Assembly: GCA_948474755.1 (NCBI GenBank)
Contig: CAOLHI010000150.1
Span: 186,001 to 250,000 of the forward strand
Direction: 5' to 3'
Source: Ctenosaura bakeri
Taxonomy: Eukaryota; Chordata; Lepidosauria; Squamata; Iguanidae
DNA length: 64,000 nt
The notes under the pieces were generated by a model. That model was not told the DNA's origin. It made no database searches and worked only from the letters and a program-made list of their open reading frames with translations. Below, piece by piece: positions 12,963-24,429 of this stretch (positions are counted from its first letter, which is position 1; each line of letters begins with the position of its first letter). A program made the position numbers and the translations under genes.

Positions 12963-13255
12963 CAATGCAATCTGTATTCAGAGTTATTTACATACACAGT
13001 TTGGGTTCCTGAGGGAGCACACTGTCCTCTTCCTTGCTGCTAGGTCTCATGTCCATAGCAACCGGCCTATTCCTGTACCTATAAATTTCCCCCATATTCC
13101 CCAATCCAATCTTTATTCATAGTTGTTAGCATTCAAAGGTTGGGTTCCTGAAGGAATACACTGTCCTCCTCCTTGCTGCTAGGCATTGTCTCCATAGCAA
13201 CTGACCTATTCCAGTACCTATAACTTTTCCCCATAGTCCCCAATCCAATCTGTGT
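12963..13255 (+). repeat. 139-bp tandem repeat, about 2.1 copies
   Basis: The phrase caatccaatctgtattc recurs at 12963, 13102 and 13241, a period of 139. Each unit carries 'ggttcctgagggagcacactgtcctc', 'cttgctgctagg' and 'ccatagcaac'. A partial unit precedes the first copy. Short minus-strand open frames across it are by-products. Confidence 0.8.
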
Positions 13256-13396
13256 TCTCTGGTGACATTGATGTACTGGCTTTTGATTTTTTTTGCTTTC
13301 TGTTGAATTTGTGCAATAGCCGTATGTTTTTCTGGAAACATTTTTTGTTTCGAATTTCAACTTTAAGATTCCTCACATATGGAACCCATGCAATCT

Positions 13397-13630
13397 ACTG
13401 TGTGAGGCGAGAAGACCTTGTAACTATGTTGTGTATGTTACTTTAATTTTTCTCACATATGCCTCTCAAAAGTTTTCTGGCATCCTTATTATGGTAGGCC
13501 TTATGGCCAACCTGAGCCAAGAGCTCTCTGGCTGAGAATTTGAAAGGCCCTTCCCTAAACTGCTAACCTCAGGATTCCATGGAATCTTCACAGCCAGCCA
13601 ATCGTATGAGGTCTTCTCACCTCACACAGC
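13397..13630. repeat. Inverted-repeat pair (fold-back) with MITE fragment inside
   Basis: The 21-bp segment 13400-13420 (core gtgaggcgagaagacct) and its reverse complement at 13608-13628 match at 20 of 21 positions. Between the arms, about 13505-13585, lies a fragment of the MITE family also at 16598 (gagctctctggctgagaatt). This could be the outer arms of a fold-back element invaded by another. Confidence 0.6.
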
Positions 13631-13689
13631 CAATCATATGCTGATATGGACAAAAGGACAAATAAAATAAATATTTTTATTTTATAAAA

Positions 13690-14000
13690 TAAAAAAAAAA
13701 TAGTTCTGCCGCTTCCTTCTGTAGCGCAGCTAGGTACTTTCCCAGGCTGCGCTGGGGGACGAAGCATGGCCATCATGGTTCCTGAGGTTCTGCACACCAG
13801 GTAAGTGTGGGAGGGATGCAGGAGGAATGTGCTATTGCAGGTCATTTTCGGCAAAGAGTCGAAAATGATATAATCCACGATTGCCATGGGATGGCTACGG
13901 GAGCACCGTGTGATTGTGAGAACATCATGCGGAACCATCCTCGCGATCCTGCGGTGTTCCCATGTCCATTTCACATGGGAAATGGCATGCGAAAAGGGCC
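13690..14000. mobile_element. Possible MITE end with GGGCCC-type terminus
   Basis: This stretch has more CpG than its surroundings and ends 'gcatgcgaaaagggccct', whose reverse complement resembles the GGCCCTTTT/CGCA termini of the MITEs at 51322 and 54852. I cannot identify a matching left end, so class and extent are uncertain. Confidence 0.3.
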
Positions 14001-14249
14001 CTAGTCCTAAAGTCAAACCACTATATCTTGCTGGCTCCATTTTAGTGTATATTTTAAAAAGCTGATTTGAAGGCCTTGCTGGAGCCAGGCTAGTAATGGC
14101 AGGTGGACAGAGCAGATAACTATTTGTATCATTAATGTTCAGAACTCTCTCCCGAAAGGTGTGGTGATGATAGCCTCTCCCTTAAGCGTTTTCAGAGGGG
14201 ATTAAAACTGAGGTTGGAAACTTTTGTGTTCACTTTAATGGGTCAATAT

Positions 14250-16150
14250 TCAACTGTGAAAGAAAAATCCTTTTAATTAAAGTTAAAATTCTGAGAGCTT
14301 TTCATACAATTAAGTCATTAAATTAAAGGGGAGGACAAAGTGCTCTTTTTATTTACCCTGTGATTTAGGGGGTGGATTTGACTGAAAGGAAAGTCACTGA
14401 TCCCATACTTCTTTCCCTCATCACAGAAAGATCAAATGGAAAACTGACCCCCATCCTTTTCAATAAACCTGGGGTGTGGGGAACTGCTGGGTGGTGGAGA
14501 GGTAAAAGCTATGTTCAGAAGCAAAGTATGAAAGAAATGTACTCTTTGTGAACCAAATTTCCTTCTTTCACTCCTCTCAGTCTCTCTTTCCCTTCCAAAG
14601 CCATCATGTCCTGGGTAAGGAATGGAAGGAGTGAAAAACAGCAGTCTCAGCAATAGGGGAGACCAATGTCATGGGCTGAGAATATAGAGGTCACTCCAAA
14701 AGGCTTGTCCACTTGGTTGCTCTTTTGTTGGCTTCTTGCTTGGCATCTTATTCTATTTGTCTGACGAGCATTATATTCCAGTCTAAATTCCATTGTTGTC
14801 CCAAAATACAGTAGATCCACCAAATCAGTGGAACTTATGTAAGGCCTGATTCATCAAGTTGCTGTTAATTCATTTGTTCTGGTGTACCTACAGGGAAGCC
14901 TTACATTCTTTTTTGCTTGCTAAGTAGGTGGGTGGAGAAGTTGTTTTTGATCAGATTCACCATGTACAGGAAGAAGAGAGATTTTTAAAATCCTCTTTTC
15001 AGTCATATCTTCCCTGAAATTCACCCCCTACATGGGAACTAAAATTAACATTCAGATCCCAGATCTCTTAATTTCACAAAAGTCCTGTTGGTAATACTTC
15101 TCATAAGAATGGAAAGCCACCCTGTGAAACTTTCCCTCCGCAATGGACAAGGATTGATGTGTGCTCCTCAGCAAAACCAATGTGATCCCTTATCATTTCC
15201 AGACATACAATTTTGCATTCATTCTTCTACAATTCAGCCACAATTCCCACTTAAATATAGCCTCCCTTCCTCTTGTTGCTCTTCCAGAACAGGCATGAAA
15301 CAATTAAAATGGCTGGCACTTAGCCAGCAGGTGCCAGCCAGGACTTGATGTTTAGCTCCCTGCAGAGCATAATGAATACATTTTTGCAGATGTCTTGCAG
15401 AGTAGTGTGGACAGCTGACATCTTTCTCTCTTGGGGTTTTGCTTTTTCTGCTATAGAGGTGTTTTGGAAGCAGCAGGACACTTCATGTGGTAGCTGATCT
15501 CTGGGGATCCAGACAAAGAACCTCTCCTAGCAAGGAATACGTTTTTCCAACCTCCATCCTTACAAAGTGGGTTAGTGTACTGAACCAGGAAAAATGTCTT
15601 TTCTGTTCTGCTCATCTTCAATGGGAAACTCAGCAAGCCATGGCAAATAAAGAAATGTGGGATGCACCAAGTATCACTGTTTTTTTTCCTGTTTCCAAAT
15701 GACAAGCAAGATTTGGCTACTGTGTAGGTTGACAGACCAGGTTAGGATGGATTCACATACCATCATATATATCTACCTAATATTTTATATCCTCTTCTCT
15801 ACATCCCTTGCTCCTGCTAAGTCATGCTTCATGCTTAAAGAATACTTCACTAAGCTCTGGGCTGGAAATGTTGAGTTTTCTTTTTTTAATAATTGAAAAA
15901 AGCAGCAAATGAAAGTGCTGACGTTCTTTCTGTTTGAGATATAAGATCCTCTAACACCCGTAGCAAATACTTCTCAGTAGTGGCCTAATATTGTCTAGGA
16001 TGCTTGTCAGGCCTCCTCTTGTTGTCTTTTTAACTCATGATTCTGTAGTGGTGGTGATTCACTGGCAGGCTGGAGGCGTTTCAAGGGCTTCACCGGATAT
16101 AATAAGTGCTGTATACAGCCTACAAGGCATGTTTCCCATCTTGACTCACA
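14250..16150. other. Non-coding stretch, nothing recognised
   Basis: No repeat family or exon was recognised. Open frames of up to 86 codons show no protein pattern. Confidence 0.4.
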
Positions 16151-16160
16151 TAAACAAATA

Positions 16161-16162
<2 letters not shown>

Positions 16163-16195
<33 letters not shown>
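16163..16195. repeat. (TG)n microsatellite
   Basis: About 16 uninterrupted TG units. Confidence 0.95.
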
Positions 16196-16198
<3 letters not shown>

Positions 16199-16597
16199 GG
16201 CACATGCCCTCCAACTGCCCAATTTGGCAGGGAGAGTTCCGGTTAATCCTTTGTCATCTCCCTTTTTCAGCTGCTTTTAAAATGTCCAATTTTCTCTCTT
16301 TTCTTCCCACTTTCCCCTTTGTCCTTAATTCCATTGGTGTAAACTGAGTTCAAAGTGAAAAAGTAGTTTGCACTCAATTAAGTCAATTCTGCGGGGATGT
16401 GGGGAGAGGAGTGGAATGGGCAGCATCTTGACCCTCCTTGTAGATTCAGGCAAAAGCAAACTGTTGCAATCTCTCCCACCTTGTCTCTTCTTCAATAATA
16501 ACCTTTGCCATCTTGACCACATTCTGATGTTGCATGGTCCTGGTTTTCATCTGTGAAATGTTGGCATGTGTATGTGTGGTTGAGGGAGAGAGAGAGA

Positions 16598-16799
16598 GGT
16601 CGTATCTGCACTATACTGTTATAGTGCTATTATTCCACTTTCAACATCCTGTGGAATTCTGGGGTTTGTAGTTTACTGAGGCCAAAGAGCTCTCTGGCTG
16701 AGAATTCTAAAGGCCCCTCCCTACACTGCAGACCCTGGGATTCCATACGATGTTGAAAGTGGAATAACAGCACTATAACAGTGTGGGGCAGAAATGGCC
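16598..16799. mobile_element. Fold-back MITE, family B (about 200 bp)
   Basis: Nearly palindromic. The left arm (ctgttatagtgctattattc and on to 16647) is the reverse complement of the right arm (16750-16782). The outer ends read ggtcgtatctgcac and, reverse-complemented, ggccatttctgccc. The trinucleotide AGA flanks both sides, although it lies in a GA-rich context. The interior shares 'gagctctctggct' and 'gggtttg(t/c)agttt' with copies at about 13505, 19211, 31128 and 63795. No coding capacity. Confidence 0.75.
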
Positions 16800-16999
16800 A
16801 GAGAGTGCTTAGAAAAACTTTGGGTCTGCAATTCTCATAATGCTCCAAAGGCCACACAGGCTTCCTCCATGGGAAATACATTTCTCACCTCTACTTTATG
16901 TGAGCCAGTATTTGCTAACTGTCTGTGTGTGTCTGAAGTAGATGAAAGAAGATAATGAGCAGGCTACAATTTCCTTAATTGCCCACCCAGGTTTAGGAA

Positions 17000-19200
17000 T
17001 AATAGCACTGTAATTGCATACTGTGAAGGGGCCCCTGATTCAAATGCTACCCCATGGCCATATCAGCTCTATTTGTGTTTGTGTGTATCAGGCAGAGTCT
17101 TAGAGCTACCTTGAACTTTAGTTTAATTTTTAAAGTAAGCGAACTCAGTGTGTATATTTGATTGTCTGGGAGAGAGAAAGTGAAGTTGTGAGAGCTTAGA
17201 AAAAATTCAGGGGTAAAAAGGTTTTCTTTTGACAACAAGGGTACAACTTCAGTTGAGTGCAAGGGAGATTCCTGTTTTGCTCCCACCTATCACACCAATT
17301 ATTTATTCAAACACCAATTGCTCTTACAGTGTGACTATTAATCAGACCTTTATGGCTTGTAGTATACCAGTCGGAAAATCACCAGTTATGTAGCATGGCT
17401 TGTCAGTGCCTGACAACCCACTTACACCAATGGACCATCAAAACAACATTTATGGTGAGCTTCCATACTGAGCTGATGTGAAGCATTTGGCCTGAGAGGT
17501 AACAAAAGATGAGCTGATTACAGGCCTTAGAAAGCCTGAGACCCGCTTTCACTGCCAAGCCATTAGGTCCTGAATACGCGCAACATTTGAGCGCTTCTCA
17601 GCATGTTAAGGAAGAGTATCTTCCACACACCTGAAAGTAGGGAAGGAGGAGGCAGAAATATGCCTGAGTTCCATGTAGCCCTGAGCTTTGGAACCTGTCT
17701 TGTTCACAGAGAGTGGGTGAATTCAAGTGTCAGAATAATTACTCTCCACTTGTCAACTCTGCACTCTCAGCCATGTGGCTTCCTCTTTCTATCCTTTTGT
17801 AACTTCCTCTTCTCCTTTTTTTTTTTTAAACAAATACTTTAATGCTTAATGTCTTTTGCAATTAAAGCTTAATGCAAGCTTGTACTTTTCTGTGTGAAAT
17901 GGAAATTGATTCTGGTTTAATTTCATTCATTCAGGAGTCCTGTTCAATCAGAACAATTGTTTTTTCCCCTCCTCTTAAATTAATAGTGTTGTGTACAATA
18001 CACTTCTTCTGTACCTCCATAGACAGCATTTTATACTTTGTGCTGTAACTGTGCCACTGAAAATACTATAAGAAGTATGACTCCAAGTATTAAGTTGACC
18101 ATAGAGTCACATTCATTACATTATTCCAGAAAATATACAGTATCATCCTCGTTATTTATTTATACAGTACTGATGAATTAAATTATGTTCAAATATTTCT
18201 TTCCTAAGAGCTGTTGTTTTCAGCCTAAGTGTGCATTTTGTAAATGTGTGAGAGAGCTACTCATGGGTTGAGCATTCATTTCTTTCATCCTGTTGTCTCT
18301 GGTCAAAAAGGTTTTGCAGTTTTTTTAAATCAGAACAAAACCATACAAAAACTTTTTTTTTTTTTTTACTAGAAGCAAAATAGCACCTTTATCAAAAATG
18401 TGTTTAAAGAACTGTGATGGCGGTGATGATGATGGTGATGATAATTTTGAGTAATAATTAAATATTATTGAATTATCTACTGTGGTATTGGCTGCATACT
18501 ACTCTATTTACATATGTAACTTATTTTTCAAATTGTGTAGACTCCAAATGAAAAACATCCCTCTACAAACCGGCACATTCTTTAATACAACATTTATGAA
18601 GATAGTTGTACTTTCTATCAGCGAAGCAATGCAAGTATGGAGTGATGTTGATTCACTAGTATACGTTTTGAGAATATAGATATAGTTGATCTTTCTTGCT
18701 CTTCTTTCTGCATGCAACCTTTATTTTGTTTTACTTCTACAGAGTACAAGAGAAACAGAGCAGTGTAAATTCACACTATAAAGTCCTCAGTGTCAGAGAT
18801 CTGATTTTGTTATATACTGCTCTCTAAAGAGCTATGGACACTAATGTAAATCACAATCATCTACATTTCTGCTGATGTGTTAAAATGCATATATCACAGC
18901 CAACATTGTGTGATCACTGTTATGATGGATCTTATAACTTGGTGATAGTCCCAAGTGCTAAGGAGCTTGTTAATTTGAGAACTTGCCCTGAAGATAGCTG
19001 GAGCACAGTTACCAAGAGGCATATGAAAAGGTTTGAAGAGTCCTCAGAATAAAGTGATTTTTTAGCCTGCTTCTCATTTTTCAAGGTTCTTCTGTAAAAC
19101 ATCACAACCACCATTCTGTTCTTTAAAATATTCTGTTCAACTGTCACAATTCTGGCTGTGTGGAATGGCCTACATGTACCGACACATTGCAGCTGTTCTG
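17000..19200. other. AT-rich non-coding stretch
   Basis: No gene or clear repeat is recognised. A short GATGGT-type run occurs near 18420-18445. Confidence 0.4.
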
Positions 19201-19210
19201 CCCAGTCAAG

Positions 19211-19432
19211 GGCCCTTTCATACTACAGTTATAGCATTTTGATACCACTTTAACAGCCATGTTTTCATCCCATGGAATCCTGGGGTTTGCAGTTTCATGA
19301 GACATTTAGAATCCTTTGCCAGAGAGCTCTACTGCTTACCCAAATAGCAAACCCCAGGATTCCATAGGATGCAGCCAAACAGTTAAAGTGAAATCAAAAG
19401 TGTGAAGTGTAATTGTGTAGCGTGAAAGGGCC
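19211..19432. mobile_element. Family B MITE copy
   Basis: Terminal repeats ggccctttcatactacag (left) and its counterpart gtgtagcgtgaaagggcc (right). The inner arms contain 'ggaatcctggggtttgcagttt' and 'gcaaaccccaggattccat', which are mutual reverse complements. It is the same architecture as 16598-16799. No clear target duplication (aag versus tct). Confidence 0.7.
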
Positions 19433-19654
19433 TCTAGTGATGTTGGGAAAGGGCATGCAATATCAAGGGCATGTCTAGCTGGTATAGTTCTAGCCTACAC
19501 ATATTTAAGCATATGCATAAAAAGAAAAGAACCTAAGAAGATCTTGCAAGATCAAATCAAAGGAACATTTAGGCCAGCATTCTGTCTGCACACTTCAGGA
19601 GCTGCATGCTCTGAGCTGTATAAAAATCTAGATGACATGTGAGTTGGTGGTGGC

Positions 19655-19669
19655 GGGGGGGGGGGGGGG
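19655..19669. repeat. Poly-G run
   Basis: About 15 consecutive G residues. Such runs are prone to length error. Confidence 0.9.
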
Positions 19670-20609
19670 AGGAATATTTTCCACAGTAGAATGCCTATTT
19701 ATTTATTTGCTTATTTATTTACATTTATAATATGAGAAAACCAGGTAACATGTCAAGGTAAAATAATAATAGATGTGTTTGGAGTTTATGAAAGTGAGTA
19801 TATTAAAATTACATAGCTCTATATCTGGATGTTCAGGAGAGAGCTTTCACCAAACAAGTACATACATTTAATATAAATCATATAATGCCCTTTTTGTCTT
19901 GTTTGAGAGAATGAAGGATACAGTGTAAAGTTACACAGCAGATTCAAAACACAGGATAATGAAGACAGATTAAAGTATCCATTTAAGTAACACAGATAAG
20001 TACTGTCCATGACCAATGGTATATTTATAAAGTCAGACACACATGTCACTAATCTATATAGTAAAAGAACAGGAAACATCTTGCTGTCTCCTTGTGTATT
20101 TGTTGGGTGTTTTTTTCATAGCTACATTTCAACTTTTTCATATTTTCCATGGTATGATTTTTTTTTCTCTTTGGCTTTCCGTTGCATAATTAGCATCATA
20201 GTTTGGAGCATGTTGACCATGGGATTCTGAAAGTTGTAGCTCAAAAGTTAACTCTACAATACTTCATTGAATCTATATGAACTTTTCTATATTCTTTCAT
20301 AGATAGGTGAAGACTTTATTTGTTTCAGCAGGCCTCTGAGAACTGATTGATCATAAGGAAAGGGCCTTTAATAAAGTGCTATATAATCTGGGTTTTTTTC
20401 TTTTTAATGAACATACTTTTCATTCCATAGGTAGTTTAATTGTATTTTAACTTCTGCATGATGTGTACTTTTAGTTATACCTGTTTTAACTTCTGTAAGC
20501 TGACTTGAGTCTCAGGGTTGGGAGAAAGTATCACAGAAGGTTGGATCAAACCTCTAGAAAATACTTTGTGAAGTATGTATAAAGGTCATGTTGCTTTAAT
20601 TGCTTTAAC

Positions 20610-20893
20610 TGTTAAGTGCACCTGCGGAAAGGAATGTGACTCAACCTGAGTTTGTGCTGAATCAGGCTGATGAGCACCAGGTGCAGACAATACAAGGGCT
20701 GGCCAGGACTGACTAGGTGTCTGTATAAAGGAAGCACAATCCCAGCCAACAATGCACATATTGCTTAAAGTGTGTTTGCTGGGGGTTCTGCTGGAAAGAG
20801 CAAGCTATATATTCTGGAGTGCCATCTGGACTTTGTAAATATTGTATATATGTTGTAACAAAGAATAAAGAACCTCCATATTGGAAGATTACA
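20610..20893 (+). mobile_element. Probable 5' LTR of a copia-like element
   Basis: Lies directly upstream of copia-type gag. It begins TGTTAAGTGC and ends near TTACA. It holds a TATA-like box (gtataaagg, about 20724) and an AATAAAG polyadenylation signal (about 20863), in the order expected of an LTR. The edges are tentative because no second LTR is visible in the window. Confidence 0.5.
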
Positions 20894-20976
20894 ACTTGGA
20901 GTGGGTGAGTGGCTTAGTGCATGTGCTGCTAATGGTGTTCTCTGCTGCTAGGCATGCTTCCATAGCTGTGTGTAGC

Positions 20977-21036
20977 TATCTCTGCTTATTTCTAAGGAGG
21001 TTTTCCTTGACTGGCTATTTTTGCATTTTCCCCTTT
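20977..21036 (+). repeat. Leader segment duplicated downstream of the copia-like pol
   Basis: About 60 bp here (core gcttatttctaaggaggttt, then ccttgactggctatttttgc) recur at 22484-22543 with few differences. The first copy lies between the LTR and gag, the second exactly where pol homology ends. Confidence 0.85.
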
Positions 21037-21229
21037 TTAAAAGGTCTTCCAAGCTGTAAATTCAGGAAGAACTGCAAGTTTTGTGTTTTTGCTTTTGTTT
21101 TTGAGGAAGCACAATGGTTCAAAGCATGATGTTGTTGGCACTTGGATTTAATAAGCTCAATGAGGGAAACTATCAGACTGGAATCTGATGATCCAGAGCT
21201 TGCTAGTGAGGGAAAAATTTTGAGCTGCG

Positions 21230-21690
21230 GTGGAACACGCACCTAAAGATGCAACTGAAAGAGCGGTGGATCAGTGTGCTAGAGCAACCATAATCCTGAG
21301 GTTGGAGCCCAGCCAGCTCATCCATGTGAGAGACAAGCTGACTGCAGCTGCTGTATGGGATGCACTGGGAAATGTTTATTAGCATGATTCCTGCCTTTCC
21401 AGGATGTTGTGGACTCAGAATCTCTACAACACCAAACTGGAACAAGGGGGAGATGTTAAAGCTCATCTAGACACCATGAAGTCTTTATTCCTCGAGTTGG
21501 CTGATAGAGGTATGGACTTTGATGAGGCTCAAAAATGTTACATCCTCCTGAGCAGTCTAAGTAAGGAGTGGGACTTCATCCTTTATAGCCTGCAAAGTCT
21601 GAGGAAAAGAGACTTGACCCTTGATTTAGTTATGTCATGGATTCTGGAGGAACATGACAGGAGGGAATTTGCAGCCCAGGATGAGATAAA
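21230..21690 (+). pseudogene. gag: Copia-like gag (UBN2-type) remnant
   Basis: Gag of a Ty1/copia-type retrotransposon, a structural protein that packages element RNA. From about 21230 the frame reads EHAPKDATERAVDQCARATI, then LEPSQLIHVRDKLTAAAVWD, the typical copia gag pattern. A stop follows near 21377. The same frame resumes as NLYNTKLEQGGDVKAHLDTM, LFLELADRGMDFDEAQKC and LLSSLSKEWDFILYSLQ. The protein then changes frame near 21690 to continue into the zinc knuckle. The stop and frameshift make it non-functional. Confidence 0.8.
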
Positions 21691-22482
21691 AGCGTGTTGC
21701 CGAGAGGAGTGCAGAGAACAGCCGACCCAAGCCTCCACGTGTGGGGGAGGAGACTGCAGAAAGCAGCATTGCCTGGCGGTGCTTCAAATGCGGCAAGCAA
21801 GGACACCTCCAGAGGGACTGTAAGGCCATGTTGCCTGGGGACAAGGACAACAAGAGGCCTGGAGTCCAGAGGAAGAAAGCCAGCACCAGTACTGTTGTTG
21901 CTGCAGCAAGAGGGACAGTCTGTACTAACTGGCTGCTTGACAGCGGTGCTACCCATCACATGGTGAAGAGCAGGAGCGTGCTGAGGAACACTAGTAAGGC
22001 TCCTGTGTGCTCTGTTTACATGGCTGATGGAGCACACTCGCAGGTATCCTATTTGGGGTCTGCGTTTGTTCCCTGTCTGGGAAAGAATTTTGCCAATGTG
22101 TTATGTGCAGAGGATTTAGAACACTACATTTTAAGCATCTCATGCCTGACGGATGAGGGGTATGAACTAGTGTTCAAAGGGGATATCTGCATGATTAGCC
22201 ATGACGGGAGAGTCTGTGCTAAGGGTGTAAAACAGAACAGACTGTATTTGATGTCACCAACTGCTAAGGGTTCCCTAACAGCTAATGTTATAGCCAATGT
22301 CCCCTTACATGACAACTGTTGCCATTACTTTCACTGGGTAATGGGTCATGCTAATTATGGCGGGCTGGAGCAATTGGCAAGGGTGTGTCCAGACTTGAAA
22401 GTCAAGAAATGTGGCAAATTTCTTGACTGTTCGGTCTGCAAAAAGGCCAAGGTAAAGTCCTTCCCGGTACCCAACAATCTCT
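21690..22482 (+). pseudogene. pol: Copia-like gag zinc knuckle, protease and GAG-pre-integrase remnant
   Basis: In the frame that opens near 21690, a CCHC zinc knuckle (CFKCGKQGHLQRDC) is followed by the aspartic protease signature WLLDSGATHHM. A GAG-pre-integrase segment comes next (HWVMGHANYGGLEQLARV) with a CSVCKKAKVKSFP zinc-binding end that leads into integrase in intact copia elements. Integrase core, reverse transcriptase and RNase H are absent: homology stops at about 22480, where the sequence becomes a copy of the element's own leader. It is one of the longest clean open frames in the window (281 codons), suggesting the insertion is not very old. Confidence 0.85.
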
Positions 22483-22483
22483 G

Positions 22484-22590
22484 CTTATTTCTAAAGAGGT
22501 TTTCCTTGACTGGCTATTTTTGCCTTTCCCCCTTTTTGTTTTTGGGGACAGAAAGTTGGGATATAAATAATAAAATGATGCAATAATATA
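22484..22590 (+). repeat. Second copy of copia leader segment plus LINE-type tail
   Basis: Starts with the leader repeat described at 20977, then changes to 'ttggggacagaaagttgggatataaataataaa', which looks like the 3' tail common to L2/CR1-like elements. The sequence therefore passes from pol to leader to a foreign tail within about 110 bp. Confidence 0.65.
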
Positions 22591-22599
22591 ATAATATTT

Positions 22600-24200
22600 A
22601 CTCTGAACTAATTGGGTGGAATCCAACTAGTTTCCCTCTGCCAATTAAAGGTTTTTATTTGTGGAAAAGAAGGATGTAGACTTCAGTAATTCTTCTTTCA
22701 TCCTAACCACTCTCCAAATCTGCCTCAGGGTATAATATCTCTCAACAGCTAGCTGGCATAGCTAACAGTTGTTTTGAATCTTAGCTTTATGAATTCTCCT
22801 ACCTCCATTTTAAAGCCAGTTTAAATTAGTGGCTTATTATCCATTGTGTTGGATTACAGACTTGGCCGCATTTAGACTAGATCCATTGATAACAGCAGAC
22901 GAGAGTTTTTACACCAAAAGAAGGCAATGAACATAAATAAACAGCATCATAGCAGGGTATCTATTCTGTCCTGTGATAGGCTCGTTTTCCCCCAACATGA
23001 TACTGATCATATCAAAACCAACACTTTAAAGAAATGGGAAGAGTTTCCACAGCTGTGAAGATTACACTACTGTTTAGCTCTTTTTCTTCTTTGTCTTTTT
23101 CTCCTTTTCTTTTTTCTTAAAGATGGATTTTTTTTTTGGTGGTCTGAGAGAAGATGAAAGAACTACAGAGAAAATAATGGATGACTGGGTTACATGCAAT
23201 ACATCACACCCAAGCTCCAAACTGTGATACAATTTAATCAGTTTATTTATCTTAAGGCAACATATGTTTTGTGTGTGTGTGTGTGCCATGGAATTATAAG
23301 ACTTTTCATAATCATATATATAGTCACTTCATAAATATATACAACAGAGAATTATCAAGTACAACCTCACAAACACACACATACACACATAAATATTTAG
23401 AAAATAACAAATACTGGTAATAACTTATTTCAAAGATCAAACCTACATATAAAGCAATTTTTCTCTGGCCCATGTGGAAATGGTTTCTTATCTTAATGGG
23501 GATCAACTCATTACATTGTTTTTGTTGGAGATGTTGTGCTCTGTGTACTTCTAGAGCCCTTTATATTTTTTATTTTCATTACAGTTTTCTGTGGATGTCT
23601 GATAGTGAGTGAACAAAGGACGGTGATCCCTTTATTAAGTCATTTTTATGAAGCATCCACAGAATGCTGTAACTCAATCATCAAATAAACCAAAAAATCC
23701 ATTGAGACATGAGGAAAAGAGAGCACAATGACTTGTCATGCTTCTGCTTTTCTTTCAATATATTCTAGCTACCCTTGTTTTACAAAGAGGCGATCAGGAT
23801 TCAGGATATATACACATGCTTTATTCTTTATACAACTCCTTTAGTGTATAGCCACCATAAGCACACACTTTTGAATTGGTCAATAGGAGCTTCACTATTC
23901 CTGCACTGTAAAACGATTGACAGTTTTAAGAATTGATAAATTCAATTGAGAATTGTATACCTACTCTGGGGAAAACCTGCACACACTATGTTCTTTCTGT
24001 TTAGTTTTACCCAAGGACTAGAGGATTTAGATACTCTTGATTCTTCTTGAGGGAAACTTCCAAACCCAAGGTTTTAAAAGGAGCTCCCAAAAGGAAGGGA
24101 AATAGTCACAACCAAATTGTCTCTTTCCAATAATCCAATATAGCTAGTAGCAGCAGCTAGAATTCCTTCCCTTCAGGCATTTTTGGTCCACAGAGGCCTA
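22600..24200. other. Non-coding stretch, nothing recognised
   Basis: AT-rich, with a pyrimidine tract at about 23080-23115 and a short (GT)n at 23270-23284. No gene or classifiable repeat. Confidence 0.4.
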
Positions 24201-24210
24201 AATACTCTAA

Positions 24211-24421
24211 AGGTTCCAGATCCTGTCTGATCTTGGAAAGCTAAGCAAGCTCAGTCCTGGTTACTACGTGGATGGGAGACTGCCAATGAATATCAGGTGC
24301 TGTAGGTTATATTTCAGAGAAAAGTACTGGGAAAACCACCTCTGAGTGTTCTAGCCTAAGAAAACCCTATGAAATTCATGGGGTCACCGTAAGTTGACAT
24401 GGCACTTGAAGACACACACAC
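24211..24421 (+). mobile_element. 5S-rRNA-derived SINE (5S-Sauria type)
   Basis: The head (about 24218-24313) is clearly derived from 5S rRNA: 'cctgtctgatcttgg', 'agctaagcaag', 'ggttactacgtggatgggag' and 'aggtgctgtaggtt' follow in 5S order and carry the internal promoter region. The body and tail (ccacctctgagtgtt, gaaattcatggggtcaccgt, acttgaagacacacac) match the squamate SINE family of this type. It is not a functional 5S gene, because the 5' third is missing and the sequence is diverged. Confidence 0.9.
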
Positions 24422-24429
24422 GTGTGTAT

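Noticed and set aside
21630..22037. 135-codon minus-strand frame
   Set aside because: Antisense shadow of the copia-like gag/protease region.
24218..24313. 5S rRNA gene
   Set aside because: 5' third missing, diverged, and fused to a SINE body and tail.
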